Shown here piece after piece: positions 47,156 to 58,300 of a DNA stretch of 64,000 nucleotides (position 1 is its first letter; each line of letters begins with the position of its first letter). The stretch covers positions 1,676,501 through 1,740,500 of the forward strand of contig JANCRA010000060.1 in NCBI GenBank assembly GCA_024362935.1, written 5' to 3'. A model generated the notes under the pieces. The model did not search any database, was not told the DNA's origin, and saw nothing but the letters and a program-made list of their open reading frames with translations. This DNA is from Setophaga petechia (taxonomy: Eukaryota; Chordata; Aves; Passeriformes; Parulidae). The translations under genes and the position numbers were made by a program.

Positions 47156-50100
47156 TCAATCATAGTGGATGGCAGTATAGAAGATTATCCAAACCACCTG
47201 TGGGGAGGAAAGGAAGGGAAGGTTATTTGGATGCCTCTGGAGAGGTGTCAGACACAGCAAACGAGCCTCAGGCCCTGCTCTCAACCAGGGACTGAATTCC
47301 AGGTTCGAGGTGATCTTGGGGAGATCTTAGGATCATCACTTGCCCCAAATGGGGCATTCAACTTGACTGCCAGCCTCTCCACATTAAAACCCCACCACAG
47401 CCCCTCCAGGGATTTAGAGGCACCAGCTCATCAAGTGCTGTGATCAGATACTTGGGGGAGGGGAGTAAGGGAAAAATAACGACACCCAGAACACCAGTCC
47501 AGGTGTAACTAGTTGGAGATGGAAGGGAACTCCACCAGGGTATCTGGGACAGAGGAGGGAGTGGTTGATGCATCCATTACTACAGAGAAACCCCAGGTGT
47601 CAGCACTGTGCTTCACAGGCAGCAATCCCAATCACTGGCACTTGGTGCTAACACATCTGCCTTCTCTCACCACTTCCCCTGCTCTCTTCCCAGGTCTTCA
47701 GAAGTGCACCAACACAATTCACAAATCATCTTAAAGACAGCAAGAGGCATTACCAGAAACAGTGCAAAAGATGTCATGAATCCCTCCTTCGTTAGCTCCC
47801 ACGTCCCACCATATTCCTCCTCATCTATCTGCTGGAAGCTGCTGAAGTAGAGGTACAGAACACCAGCATTGATCAGGCAGAATCTGCAGGGAGAGGTTAG
47901 GAACCATCATTGCAGTGGCACAGGCTGTAGGTATCCCTCATGCCATACAGTGAAATATCTTCCATCCACAATATAGAGGAAGCAAAGAGGAATTCTTTTC
48001 CTGCAATGCTTCCCAGGCAGCTCAGATACTTCCTCAAAAGAGCCCCTCCAGGTGAGCTTGCCAGGTTGGGGTGAAGTTCACTTGACAAGACAAAACCTAC
48101 TCCTAGTAGGGCTCAAGAGGCAGAAGTCAAAAGCTGGGAGTATCCTCAGATGTGCAAACCTGCAGGTTCTCCTGTCCTGCAGATTGACAGCAGCTCGGCC
48201 TCCACAGAGAACCTGTCTGTGCTTCTTGATTCTCAGGCAGCTGAGAGGGAAAACTGTCACCTCCATGCTCAGGGTTAGACCTCTGTGAGCATCCCAGGAC
48301 CAAACAGGCAAGAAATAAGGGCCACAGAGACTCAATAGTGCCCTGGAGCCCCAGCACTAGGGTTCAGTCTGAGACACCTCAGTGCTCTCCAGTCTGTGCT
48401 GAGCAGAGAGAACAAACACAACTTTCTGTTTGTCCTAAGGCAGGTTTGGCTTTACACCAGCCCAGCCTGGGGTGGGACAGGTCCGTGTCCTGCAAGAAAG
48501 GCTGTGTGGGAAGGGTGGGATGACAACACACACACAAAGTGGGTGACCAGCAGCAGGCTGGAGCAGCTGTGTCACTGCACAGCACAGAGAAACACCACAC
48601 ACACTTGCAGAAACTTTTGGTTTTCAACTGCACACCAATTCCTTCCTGTTTACATTAGCACAGGAATGGGCTTAGGTGCCTGAAGGTGCCTTGTCAATTC
48701 ATGGTGACTAAGTAAGAACAACAAACTGTTCCTGGGGGCACTTCAGATTGAACTGCTTGTTGTAGCTAACCTGGTTCCTGCTGGAGCATCACCCCTCCCC
48801 TTTTTTGCCAAAACCAGAACACTTGAGACGAGGGACAAGGTGACAACTGAATTTTGCCTAAGAAAAGCTGCGAGGCTGGAGCTTGACCATTGAGACCTTG
48901 GCTAGGCAGAGATATTTGCAAACAGAGGCTCCCCAGAGCAGATCCAGCATCTTCCCCGAGCAGATGTGCAGAGACCAGGACTGTGTCCCCACCTCTGCTC
49001 TTGAACACTTCCAGGAACGTGTCAGGCCCAAACAGATTTTCTCTTCATAACTCACTGCAGCCTTCAGACAGCTCTGGGGAGGTGACCTGGCTCCCAGGGA
49101 TTCCATGCACACACCCCCCTCAGGCACTGCCTTCCCCACCCCATGGCTGAAAGGGCCATGTCAGGAAGCCAGGAGTGCTGCCAAGCTCTGCTGGTGCCAC
49201 TGTGCCTGCTTGGGACCTCCAGCCTCTCATGTTCTGAGCAAAGATTTTCTTCTTCTCAGAGCAGCTGTCCCTGTGTGCTGAGAGAGCCTCCTGTCTGAGC
49301 AGGGCTCACAGACCAGGACATGCACACCTTCCCCATGGATGCTGCTTCCTGGGTGATCACAGCAGGCACCACACTGCCAGCCTCTCCCACATGTGCAGGA
49401 CACACTGCAAGGCAATTGAAATGCTAGCTCCCTTCTTCTGCCATTGCCCCTTTTAATAGCAAAACAAATAATAATGTTTAGAAGTATTAATCAGGCTGAG
49501 GAGAAAGAGACTGATGGCCATGTTATGATTTGGGTGAATTTCGTGGCAAGCAGCAGTGGAATGAAAGGCTGGCTGTGAGACACAGAGCGGGCAGAGCCCG
49601 CCTTTAGCCAGCCCACTGTTCACAGCACGGCCTCAAACAGGCTCCCAGGCAAGCCCAAACGTGCAAACATACACCAGACAGACAAGGAAATGAACCTTAC
49701 ACTGCTATTCCCACGAATCCCTTCAGTGGAACTACTCCCCAGATGATTCCCAAAATAACCGCAATGATCTGCCGGAACCAGTAGATCACATCTAAAAACT
49801 CGTCCTGAGGAGACAAAGCACAAGAAAAATGTTGGCATTTATTAAGTTTCTTTTTTTTAAAGCACCACACAATTAACAGGTGAAAATTCAGCATACTGAA
49901 CACTTAGTTCCCCACTCAGAGTATAAAATACTGCTCTCAGAACAGGTAAAGCAGCCTGAGGCATTGTGCAGCCTGGACTTCTCTGCTTCCACATTAAACA
50001 CACAGCTCTGTCCTCCGATGGGCCAACTGCAGAGGCCAACAAGTCTCTAGTCCCCTTATTTACTAAAGGTGCCATAATAATCCCCTGGAATAAAAGTTTA

Positions 50101-51430
50101 AAGAGCTGTTTATGCTTTGAGAATGCTCTACCCACGTTGGCCCAGGCCCTCCTGCACCTCCTGCTTTCGGGGCTCAGGGCAGCTCCAAAGCAGAGCTGCA
50201 CCTTACTTGTGCCATGAGGAGTCCTGTGCTTCCTGAGCAGCAGGGCTCTGCTCATCCCTCTGTGCAAGGGCCACACTCCAGTAGCTACTGTAGCCTAGCA
50301 GCAGGGCTCACACTTTAAAAAGATTCACTTCAGCTCACATCTCTTTCCCCAGCCTCCCCAGAACTGGGATTGTCCCAGCATCCCCCCCAAACACCAAAGC
50401 CTTTGTGACCCCCACAAAGCCTGTGACATGTGCCAGCTGTTAGCTCCTCACAGAAGACGGGAATCCATGTAAGATACAGACATCTCTTCTGGTCACTGCA
50501 CTTGACAGGCAGCTCAGCCTTCAGTTCATCTCCTACCGTATCAAAACATTGGCACAGCCGCCCCTGCTCCCCTGCTGACTCTGAAATTCCAGCTCCATCT
50601 GCCCGAGGCGAGGGGGCAGGGACACACGAGCCCCACCAGTCCGGGGAGCCACAGGTAAGGAAAAAGCGACACAGATTGCTGAGCCCCACGGAAACGGAGC
50701 GTGCCCCTTCCCCCGGCCAAAAGCAAAGCCAGCGGCGGGGAGCAGAGGCCGAACCCGCGCTGTGTGCCCGGGCACGGCAGGGCTGCAGCGGCGACTCCGG
50801 GCACAGGACAGGCGCCGCAGGAGCACACGGCAAACGGGCACGGGGAAACTTCGGAAAGCTCAGGCTGCTGTTTCTTCAACCATACAAGGGACGTTTTTAT
50901 TTTATCCGAGAAGAGTGTTAAACCACAAGACAAAAGTAACGAAGGTGTCTCAACACCGTGTTTCCCTTGGCTCCACGCCCGAAGAGCAAAGAGCCGGGCC
51001 ATGTGCCGGCACGGGGGATCGGCAAACACGGCTGCCTCCGCGAGCACTCACCGCACAGCCGCCCCCGCCGCTCCGGGCTGCGGGCACGGGGCGCTGCCGA
51101 GCCCCGGCACGGCTCCGGCACGGCTCCGGCACGGCCCCGGCACGGCCCCGGCACGGCCCCGGCCCGCCGGTCCCCGCAGGGGCTTCAACCGTGCTCGGGG
51201 ACGGCGGCTCCTCCGGCACCCCCGCGGGACGGAGCCGCCGCGCCGGGCAGGTCCCGCCCCCCCCTTCAGGGCCCCCTCCGGTCCCGCCGTCCCGGTCCCA
51301 CCTTGTCGTGCCAGGCGGAGTCGCTGCGCAGCGCTTTGCCCCACACGGAGCCGCGCCCGGCCGCGCCGCCGTTGGCCACCGCGTGGTGCTGCGGGTGCGG
51401 CGGCTCGTCCCGGCGCCGCCCGCCGCTCAT
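47156..51430 (-). CDS. RAB5IF: RAB5IF (C20orf24 / OPTI / RCAF1), 4 coding exons, complete
   Basis: Coding exons in transcript order: 51430-51302, 49804-49701, 47883-47754, 47197-47156, all GT-AG and in frame, giving 134 residues. The N-terminus MSGGRRRDEPPHP and the core DEFLDVIYWFRQIIAVILGI, FCLINAGVLYLYF, QIDEEEYGGTWELTKEG and C-terminus WIIFYTAIHYD match the vertebrate family almost residue for residue. Three hydrophobic segments lie at about 50-68, 72-92 and 113-130. The protein is reported as a partner of TMCO1 in the GEL complex of the ER multipass translocon and as a respiratory-chain assembly factor; the original name refers to RAB5 interaction. The variable part is the Gly/Ala-rich stretch at about 14-28. 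Val78, split across exons 2 and 3, replaces the Gly I expect in mammals. Promoter: CpG island without TATA. Confidence 0.95.
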
Positions 51431-51590
51431 CCCGCTCCGCCGGGATCCGCCGGGATCCTGAGCCGGGATCCGCCCGCCCGGCCCGGAACCGGCCCGGCCC
51501 GCGCGCGCCGCCAATCGCCGCGCGGCCCCGACGCACGTGACACGGGCGGGGCAGCGCCCTACGGCGGCCGAGAGGGGCCGAGAAGGGAAT
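50600..51590. promoter_or_regulatory. CpG island, RAB5IF promoter
   Basis: GC-rich block centred on exon 1. Upstream of the ATG on the minus strand are an inverted CCAAT (plus 51511-51515) and CACGTGAC at 51534-51541, about 105 bp before the ATG, with GC boxes. The island stops abruptly at the pentamer array (51586). Confidence 0.75.
51097..51164. repeat. 11-bp tandem repeat (GGCACGGCYCC)
   Basis: About six copies of GGCACGGCTCC or GGCACGGCCCC in RAB5IF intron 1, roughly 140 bp after the exon 1 donor in transcript direction. Confidence 0.85.
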
Positions 51591-51760
51591 GGAATGGAAT
51601 GGAATGGAATGGAATGGAATGGAATGGAATGGAATGGAATGGAATGGAATGGAATGGAATGGAATGGAATGGAATGGAATGGAACGGAATCGAACGGAAT
51701 CGAACGGAATCGAATCGAATCCAAGTCAAGTCAAGTCAAGTCACGTCACGCCAAGTCTCG
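51586..51760. repeat. Pentanucleotide array: (GGAAT)19 passing into CGAAT/GGAAC and TCAAG units
   Basis: Thirty-five consecutive 5-bp units in unbroken register: 19 perfect GGAAT copies (51586-51680), then eight units mixing GGAAC, GGAAT, CGAAC and CGAAT (51681-51720), then eight units of the CCAAG, TCAAG, TCACG and TCTCG kind (51721-51760). The long open frames here (repeated MEWNG, or FHSIP in reverse) are products of the period and are not genes. Confidence 0.97.
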
Positions 51761-54700
51761 GCCTGGCAAGGTCATTCCAATGACCAGCCAGCAGTGCCGG
51801 TGTTGCTGGTGTTGCTGGCTGGGAGGGGCGCAGCCCTTGGAAGCCCTGCAGGGTCACCGAGCCATCAAACAGGCCACCCCGGGGGATGCCGGTGCTCAGC
51901 CAGGCTGAGGAGGCTCCGCAGGATTTGGGTGTATCTGTAGGATACACAGGGTCATGCAGCTCCTTGTTCACCTGAGCTTAGAGCAGCTGAACGCCTGGGG
52001 GCTGTGGGGAGAGTTATCACAGGTGGAGCCCTAAGGATTTGTCTCTTTTTCATGTTCTTGCCTTCCAGGAGCAGTGGCACTCAGACCAGTTGCACTCCTG
52101 GACTCCTGGAGAAGCACACAGGAATTACCCCTGCTCGCTGTGGGCAGGATGTGCTTGGCTCTCTCTCTGTTACCTCCTCAGCACAGGGTTGTGTGGGTGC
52201 AGAGGGGCCTCAGTGACAATATTCCAGGTGTCCTGGCAGCTGAGTGGTGCTGCTGGGGGCTCTCTGGGCGCTGCTGGAAGCCCTGGATCCTGTGGGGATC
52301 CTCACTGGTCCCTGTGTGGAGCCTTCCTCCCTCCCCTGCTGTGCACATCCCCCTGCCACTGGCGCACCATGAGCCCCGCTGTTCTTTCTCCCAGTAACAA
52401 GCCCCAGGTCTGAGGTGCTGCATTTCTTGTTGTCCCACAGGCCTGCAAACACGATGTGCTGAGCATCTCCAGAATCTGCCTTTAGCTCCCAAGGCTCCAG
52501 CAGCAGCTGCTTTGCTGCCAGCAGGGCCTGGAGACTGTGGGTGCAGGCTGAGCCTGCATGGGCTGTGTGGGGTCCTTGTCCCAGAGCTCTGATCACTTCC
52601 AGCTGGGGAGTGTAATTTAAATACAGATTATGCAATATTCTAATGGACTTATGGAGAAGTATCTTGCCCTGCTCCTGCAAGGCCATCAGGCCCTGATCAT
52701 CTCCAGCCCCTTGGGCATTTGCCAGAAGCCAGAGTGTGCTCCAAGCCAAGGAAGCCTGGTAGCATGGCCAGGAAGGGGCCAGTGTGGGATCATGGCTGTG
52801 TCTTTGGCAGCTCCTTTGCCTCTGACCCCCACGGCAGGGCCAGACATGTCCTGGCTCCAGCCCTGCTCCCCGGACACTCCTCAGGTGCTTGGGGAGAGTG
52901 GAAACAGTGTCCCTACCCTGTCCCTGTCCCCACTTCACAGGGATGGAAATGCCTGCATGGTGATGACGGCACCTGGGTCCGGGAACTGACCTAAAATTCA
53001 CACTCTTTAAAAAATTGGCTTGTTTTATTCCATTTCCATTGCCTGATGCTGAGAGAGAGAGAAGCAAATTGAATTTAGGCTTGAAAAAGGCAGAGAGAGA
53101 CAGGAGAGGTGCCAGAGGGCACAAACAGGCCCTGGTAAGGGATGTGTGTTGGCAGCCACATGGAAACAGGGATGGAGTATGATATGGGCTGCCCTGGGCA
53201 CAGGCAGGGAAGGCAGGAAGGGTTGAAGGGGCAGCAGAGGTGGCCCAGCTGCAGGGGCTGCAAAGCTGGAGGAGCTGCCATGTGCCTGCAACCCCCCTCC
53301 AGCAGCTCCCCCCGCAGGGGCTGCCTGCACACTTGCCCAGGGAAAGCAGAGCTCAGTGAGGGGCTGCAGGTGGGTCCTGCTCCTGCTGGGCTCCTGGGAG
53401 CACCTGGACCCTGCTGAGCCTGGGCTTCTCCAGCACAGAAAACTCTGGGACCAGCCACGGGGTGGCAGCTCAGGCTGGCCGACTCCCGACTGGGGTTTTT
53501 TGGTGGGTTTTTTTTTTTGTTTGTTTGTTTTTGTGTGTGTGTGTGTTTCCCCTTCCCCTCTTTTCTTACATTTTTTATTAAAAAGACAAACTTTCTGGGG
53601 CCTCCCTGTCCAGCTCACGAGCATAGCAAAGGTTCTGGGCTTTCCCTGGCTTGTCTCCACCCTGGCATAGCATCCAGCAGCATTTCCAACTCTACTCCTG
53701 CACTCTGCGGGCTTCTGAGCCCACAGCCTGTCCTTCAGAGGGGCTGCAGGCAGGACACCTGCTTCCAGCCAAGGGTCAGGAACCTCTGTGGCTCCCCAGG
53801 GGAGGCGTTGCCCCTGCAGATTTCATCCAAGCAGCACAGGGACACAGGGAGGATGTCCCCAAGTCAGGCAGGCTCTTGGCAGAGCAGGTCACCAGCCTTC
53901 TGAGCCAGTGGGAGCAAGCTCCATGCCTGGGGCAGGGTCTGGAGAATGGCAGCTGAAGATTAATTTGTGCCACTGCTCATTTCTGTTCTTCATCTGTGCT
54001 GCTGCAAGTGCAGCCTGTGTGCTCCATGCTGTGCCCTCTGATCAGGGTCTGGTCCTCAGCCTTAAGTTCCCACATCTCCATGGGCAGTGATGGAGCCCCT
54101 GGGAATGCTGAAGCTGGGCAGTCCTGCCCTGGGTGCCCACTCAGGGCTGGGTCAGAAGTACTCCTTGTGTCTCCCTCTTCCACCTTCCTGCTCCTCTGCA
54201 GGCTCAATTCTGCCCCTGCTGTTGTGGGACCCCACAAAACAGATAAACTTCCTCTGGGATGATGTCTGGAGGGACATCACCCTCCCAAGGGGGATCCCAC
54301 AGGACCAGGAACTCCTCTTGGTGGCTGTGGTGAGGGTCAGGGTTGCTGATGGGAAGGAAACAGTGAGCAAGAGCTGCTGTCCTGGAGAGGTGTCCCAGGA
54401 TCAGCGTGAGTCCCGCCTCGGGTGGAGGAGCTCCCCATCCCCGTTTCTTCAGGCTCTGCATCCCGGCTTGGGAGTGGGGCAGTTCCCCAGCTGTTCCCTG
54501 CCCCAGGCCACTTGTTAGAGACCTTTGAGGGGCTGCCTGACCCTTCTGGCCGCCGTTCCCTTTGTGTGCAGCCTGTGGACGCTCCCTGGCCTTTCCAGGG
54601 ACCCCAGGGCGCTGCGGTCCTGCAGCAGCCCCAGCAGCAGGGACCTGCCCCGCCACAGCCAGAGCTGCCCCAGGGAGCCCCGGCCCGTGTGCCCCCGGCA

Positions 54701-54780
54701 GTGCCACCCTCGGGGCGTGGTCCCCCCGTGTCGCCGGGCGGGAGCGCGGCTTTGCGGTGCCCGGTGCCGCCCGGCGCTGC
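51761..54780. other. RAB5IF-MYL9 intergenic region, no gene seen
   Basis: About 3 kb between two divergent promoters. No homeodomain or other TGIF2-like sequence was found. A T-rich plus GT microsatellite lies at 53510-53550. The longest open frame (52210-53124, minus) shows no domain and looks like chance. Confidence 0.55.
53510..53550. repeat. Poly-T / (TTTG)n / (GT)n simple repeat
   Basis: A run of T, then three TTTG-like units, then about eight GT dinucleotides. Confidence 0.9.
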
Positions 54781-55006
54781 GCATCCCCCCGCGGCCCGGG
54801 GCACGCGTGGGCCGCCGCTTTCGTCTATATAAGGGCGTCCCGGGCCCGCGGCCCCGGCCCCGCCGCATTCTTCTGCCTTGTATGGGCCGGGCCGGGCCGG
54901 GCCGGGACCCTGGGCCCGCCCGCCCCGCGGAGCCGCGTCCGCAGAGCCGCAGAGCAGATCCCGCACGGCCCCAGCTCCGGCACGGCATCGCTCCCGTGAG
55001 GGACAG
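54780..55006 (+). promoter_or_regulatory. MYL9: MYL9 promoter and non-coding exon 1
   Basis: TATATAAGG at 54826-54834 is a good TATA box in a CpG island; the decamer CTATATAAGG is also one base away from an SRF CArG box. A second CArG-like decamer, CCTTGTATGG, lies at 54876-54885. Initiation is expected near 54855. The leader ends GGGACAG|GTGAGG at 55006/55007, giving a non-coding first exon of about 150 bp that splices to the exon carrying the ATG at 62152. Assignment to MYL9 rests on orientation, on the lack of another plus-strand gene between, and on MYL9 genes generally having a non-coding exon 1. SRF control would fit a smooth-muscle gene. (GGGCC)n follows at 54884. Confidence 0.65.
54884..54906 (+). 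repeat. (GGGCC)n in MYL9 5' UTR
   Basis: Four GGGCC units plus GGG, partly overlapping the CArG-like box, inside predicted exon 1. Five G-runs of three could fold as a G-quadruplex in DNA or RNA. Confidence 0.9.
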
Positions 55007-55032
55007 GTGAGGGAACGGCAACGGGACCGCCC

Positions 55033-55300
55033 CGGGACGGGAACGAGCGGCACCGGGATGGGAACGAGTCGTCAGGGGATGGGAACGAGCGGTCCTGGGA
55101 TGGGAATGAACGGCCCCGTGATGGGAAAGAGCCATCAGGGGATGGGAAAGAGCCGCCCCGGGATGGGAAAGAGCGGCCCGGGATGGGAAAGAGCGGCCCG
55201 GGATGGGAAGAACGGCCCCGGCATGGGAAAGAGCCGTCAGGGAATGGGAACGAGCGGTCCCGGGATGGGAAAGGGCGGTCCCGGGATGGGAACGAGCGGC
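55033..55300. repeat. Minisatellite with a unit of about 20 bp, at the start of MYL9 intron 1
   Basis: About 13 copies of a unit close to CGGGATGGGAAMGAGCGGYC with substitutions and one-base length changes. It begins only about 27 bp after the exon 1 donor. Repetitive open frames on both strands here derive from the array. Confidence 0.95.
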
Positions 55301-58300
55301 AGCGGCGGAGAGAGCGGGAGGGATGGAGCGGGAGGGATGCAGCTGGAGGGACGGAGCCGGGGGGAGCAGCGGGAGAGACGGAGCGCGGGGGAGCAGGGGA
55401 AGCAGCCCCAGCCGTGCCGGGACAGCAGGGCCAGCTGGCCCGTCCGCCTCGGGGAGCAGAGGGAGGCAGCCCCGCCGTTCCTCCACCTCTGCGGTGCTGG
55501 AGCTGGTGCCGAGGTCAGCCCTGGGGACGGGTCGAGGCGGCAGGACGATCTCCGGTGTGCCCTGCCGGGCATCCTGTACCCGGGCAGCCTCTTGCCAGGC
55601 CCGGCAGAAATGTCCCGGCAAGGGCAGGTGGGGATGGGTCCCGAGCCAAGCTGAGGGTGACTGTCTGCAGCGCCTTGGAGCTGGGATAGCCCGGGATGGC
55701 AGAGCTGCAGGAACAGATGCTGCTGCCCGTGCCTTCACCCACCTCCTGATCTCTGAGGCTGTTCCAGTCTGGAACATCTGCTTTTCCTCCAAGTCCTTTT
55801 GCTGATGACCAAGGCCAAGATCCGGATGCATGCGTGATGCTCCAGATATCTCCCCAGTGGCCTGGGAGCCACTTCAGGCAATAAACTTCTTTAAGGCAGA
55901 AAAGCTTTATTTAGCTCATTTCCTTCAGCCTTAAGTGCAGAGGGATGTTGTGTTTTGTTTGGTCTTTCCCATGAAAACTTGAAGCCCTCTTGGCTTCCCT
56001 CCCAGCATGCCCTTTTGGTACAAAATGTTTCGACTGTGATAAAAGCCAGGCAAGCTCTAAAACATGGATGTGTAGGAGAAAGGGGCGGCCGGAGCTGAAT
56101 TCTTTGGAGTGGAACATCCCCAAGTGTTAACAACCACTGCTGCTGACCAAAGATGGTTGGGTTCCTTCAGTCGCTGGAATTTTTTCCCTCTCTCCCTGGC
56201 AGGCTCTGTGCGGTTGTAGGAGGAGTTTGCGGTCACCTCCCCCCTCCGAGGCGCTGCGGCCACATTCCCCCGCCGAGGTGAGCCCCTTAATTCCCCTGGG
56301 AAAATAGCAAACTCCGGCCAGGACACGTTCTGCTGACTGCCCGAGGCCATGGGGACCTTGTGCCTGAGTCCCTTTCCCGGCCTCCCCGGGCATGGCAAGG
56401 GGCTGGGTGCTCTGCACACCGAGGTGTCTGTGCCAGGGCTTCTCCTGGGGGCTGCAGAACCTGTGCTTTGGAGGGGTGTGTGTGTCACACGGCGAGCTCC
56501 TTGTCTTCTGCACTTGGTGGGAAGCAACCAGTGCAGAAACCATCTGCTGAACTTGCCACTGAGCCCCACAGCTGTGCGTGGACCTGGCCAGGTGCCCAGT
56601 GCCTGGTGGGAGCTGGGGAGGGCTGGGATGAGCTCTGCTCCCCGGGGGTCGCTGCACACTTTGCTCTGACTGATGCTGCCCTGGCCCTTCCTCCCTGGCA
56701 TCAGGGCCGGTGGCTGTGGCTGGACTGGAGACACAGCCCAGGGCTCAGGGTCTGCTTTCCTCTCACCTCCAGGCTCCCTTTCCCACATCTCTAATAAGGC
56801 CATAAAAGGAGCAGAATGGCAGCTGCCTGCATTCCTGCAGTGTCCAGTGGGCTGAGGAGTCCTCCCTCAGCTCCTGGTGCCTCTGGCTGGCAGTGGGGCT
56901 CCCCCAGCACCAGAAACCCTCCTTGGTGAAACCGAGCAATGCCACATCCCACAGGCATCCTGAGAAGGGCTGTGCTGGAGGAAAGGGCTGCTTTAACAAC
57001 AAAAGAAGCAGGGAAGATGAGCTGCTCCCTGCTCCCTCCCCCGGTGTGACAGCCGGTGAGCAGCCCCGGGGCTGTGAGAGGCGCCTGTGGCTGGCAAAGC
57101 TTTAGGGTGGAAGGATATTCCCCCCTCTGTGCCAGGGGCATGCACAAGGCACCAGCTCACCCTGCCAGCCCTGTGCCACCCTGGAGCAGGGTGGGAGCTG
57201 CTGACCTGCCGGGGGCTGTGTGTGGTGGGGCCCAGCGCTGGCCCAGCAGTGAATGTGGCTGCTCGTGGCTCTCTGGTACTCACAGCTCTCCTTGGGCAGC
57301 AGCCCTGGGCAGAGGCTGGAGCACAGTCCCCCCGGAGGAGCCGATGTTTGCCCTGCAGGAGCATCCCTAGGCACAGCCCAGGCTGCTGGAATCGCCCTTT
57401 GCCTCCGTGACCAAAGCACCCAGGGTGGGCACATGGTGCCAGGATCCTGTGGAGGAGCTGCTGGAGCAGAGGTCCCTGGAGCAGGTGTCCCTGCCTGGCT
57501 GTGACAGGGACGGCAGGACAGTCCCACTGCAGCCCCCTCAGCACATCCAGAGGTGGCTCCTGCTGGAGCAGCTTCTGAGCAACCCCCCTGGGAAACCCTT
57601 AGCAGATATCCTGGGAGGTCACAGCTTCAGGATCCATGTGAACACCCCAGGGACGGGGGATAGGCTGCTGCCACTCCTGCCCTGTCCCCTGCCTGCCGCT
57701 CTTCCTTTGTGCCCCCCGGGCTGTCACAGCGCCCTCAGCCCAGCGTGAGCTCCTGCGGGGACAGGCAGCACGGCAGGAGCTGCAAGGGACGGTGGAAGCA
57801 GCAGGAGGGGAAGGATGGGGCTGGGACAGGCTGCCTGCCCTGGTGGCACTGCCCTTTGGTGTCCCTTTGGCTTGTCCCACCCTCCCCAGCACAGCCAGGA
57901 AGCAGCATCAGGATGGAGTTGCTTACTTGGTTTTTACCAAGGAGGAAACACATGGCAGTTTATATTTCTGATAACTGTGGGTCCTTTCCTCTTTCCAACT
58001 AGACTATTTAGTAATTTATGAGTTCTTTAAGTCAGCCCCATGGTCCGTTGGGTCTGGCTCTCAGGTGGGGAGGCACAAGCCTGGCAGGAGATCATTTTGC
58101 CTCCACTGCAGGAGGCTGGGAAATTGTTTTGGCAGGAGCAGTGGCACAGGGACAAGGGAACAAGGGCAGCTGTGACAGGGTGAGCTGGGGACCAGATCAG
58201 CGTGTGGCTGTCACCCAGCACTGACCTCCCTGGCTCTGCTGCCCAGGATCCACAGCTCCTGGGCTCGGCCAGTGCTGGCATGGGAGCAGGACCTGTGTCC

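Noticed and set aside
50762..51940. A 392-codon plus-strand open frame containing repeated MEWNG
   Set aside because: It spans the RAB5IF CpG island in antisense and then the pentamer array; openness is due to GC content and the repeat.
52210..53124. A 304-codon minus-strand frame between RAB5IF and MYL9, examined as a possible TGIF2 or new gene
   Set aside because: No homeodomain (TGIF2 has a TALE homeodomain), no other domain, composition like neighbouring non-coding DNA, no linked splice structure.
54515..55831. A 438-codon minus-strand frame with SHPGAALSHP repeats
   Set aside because: Antisense to MYL9 exon 1 and the minisatellite of about 20 bp; the repeat explains it.
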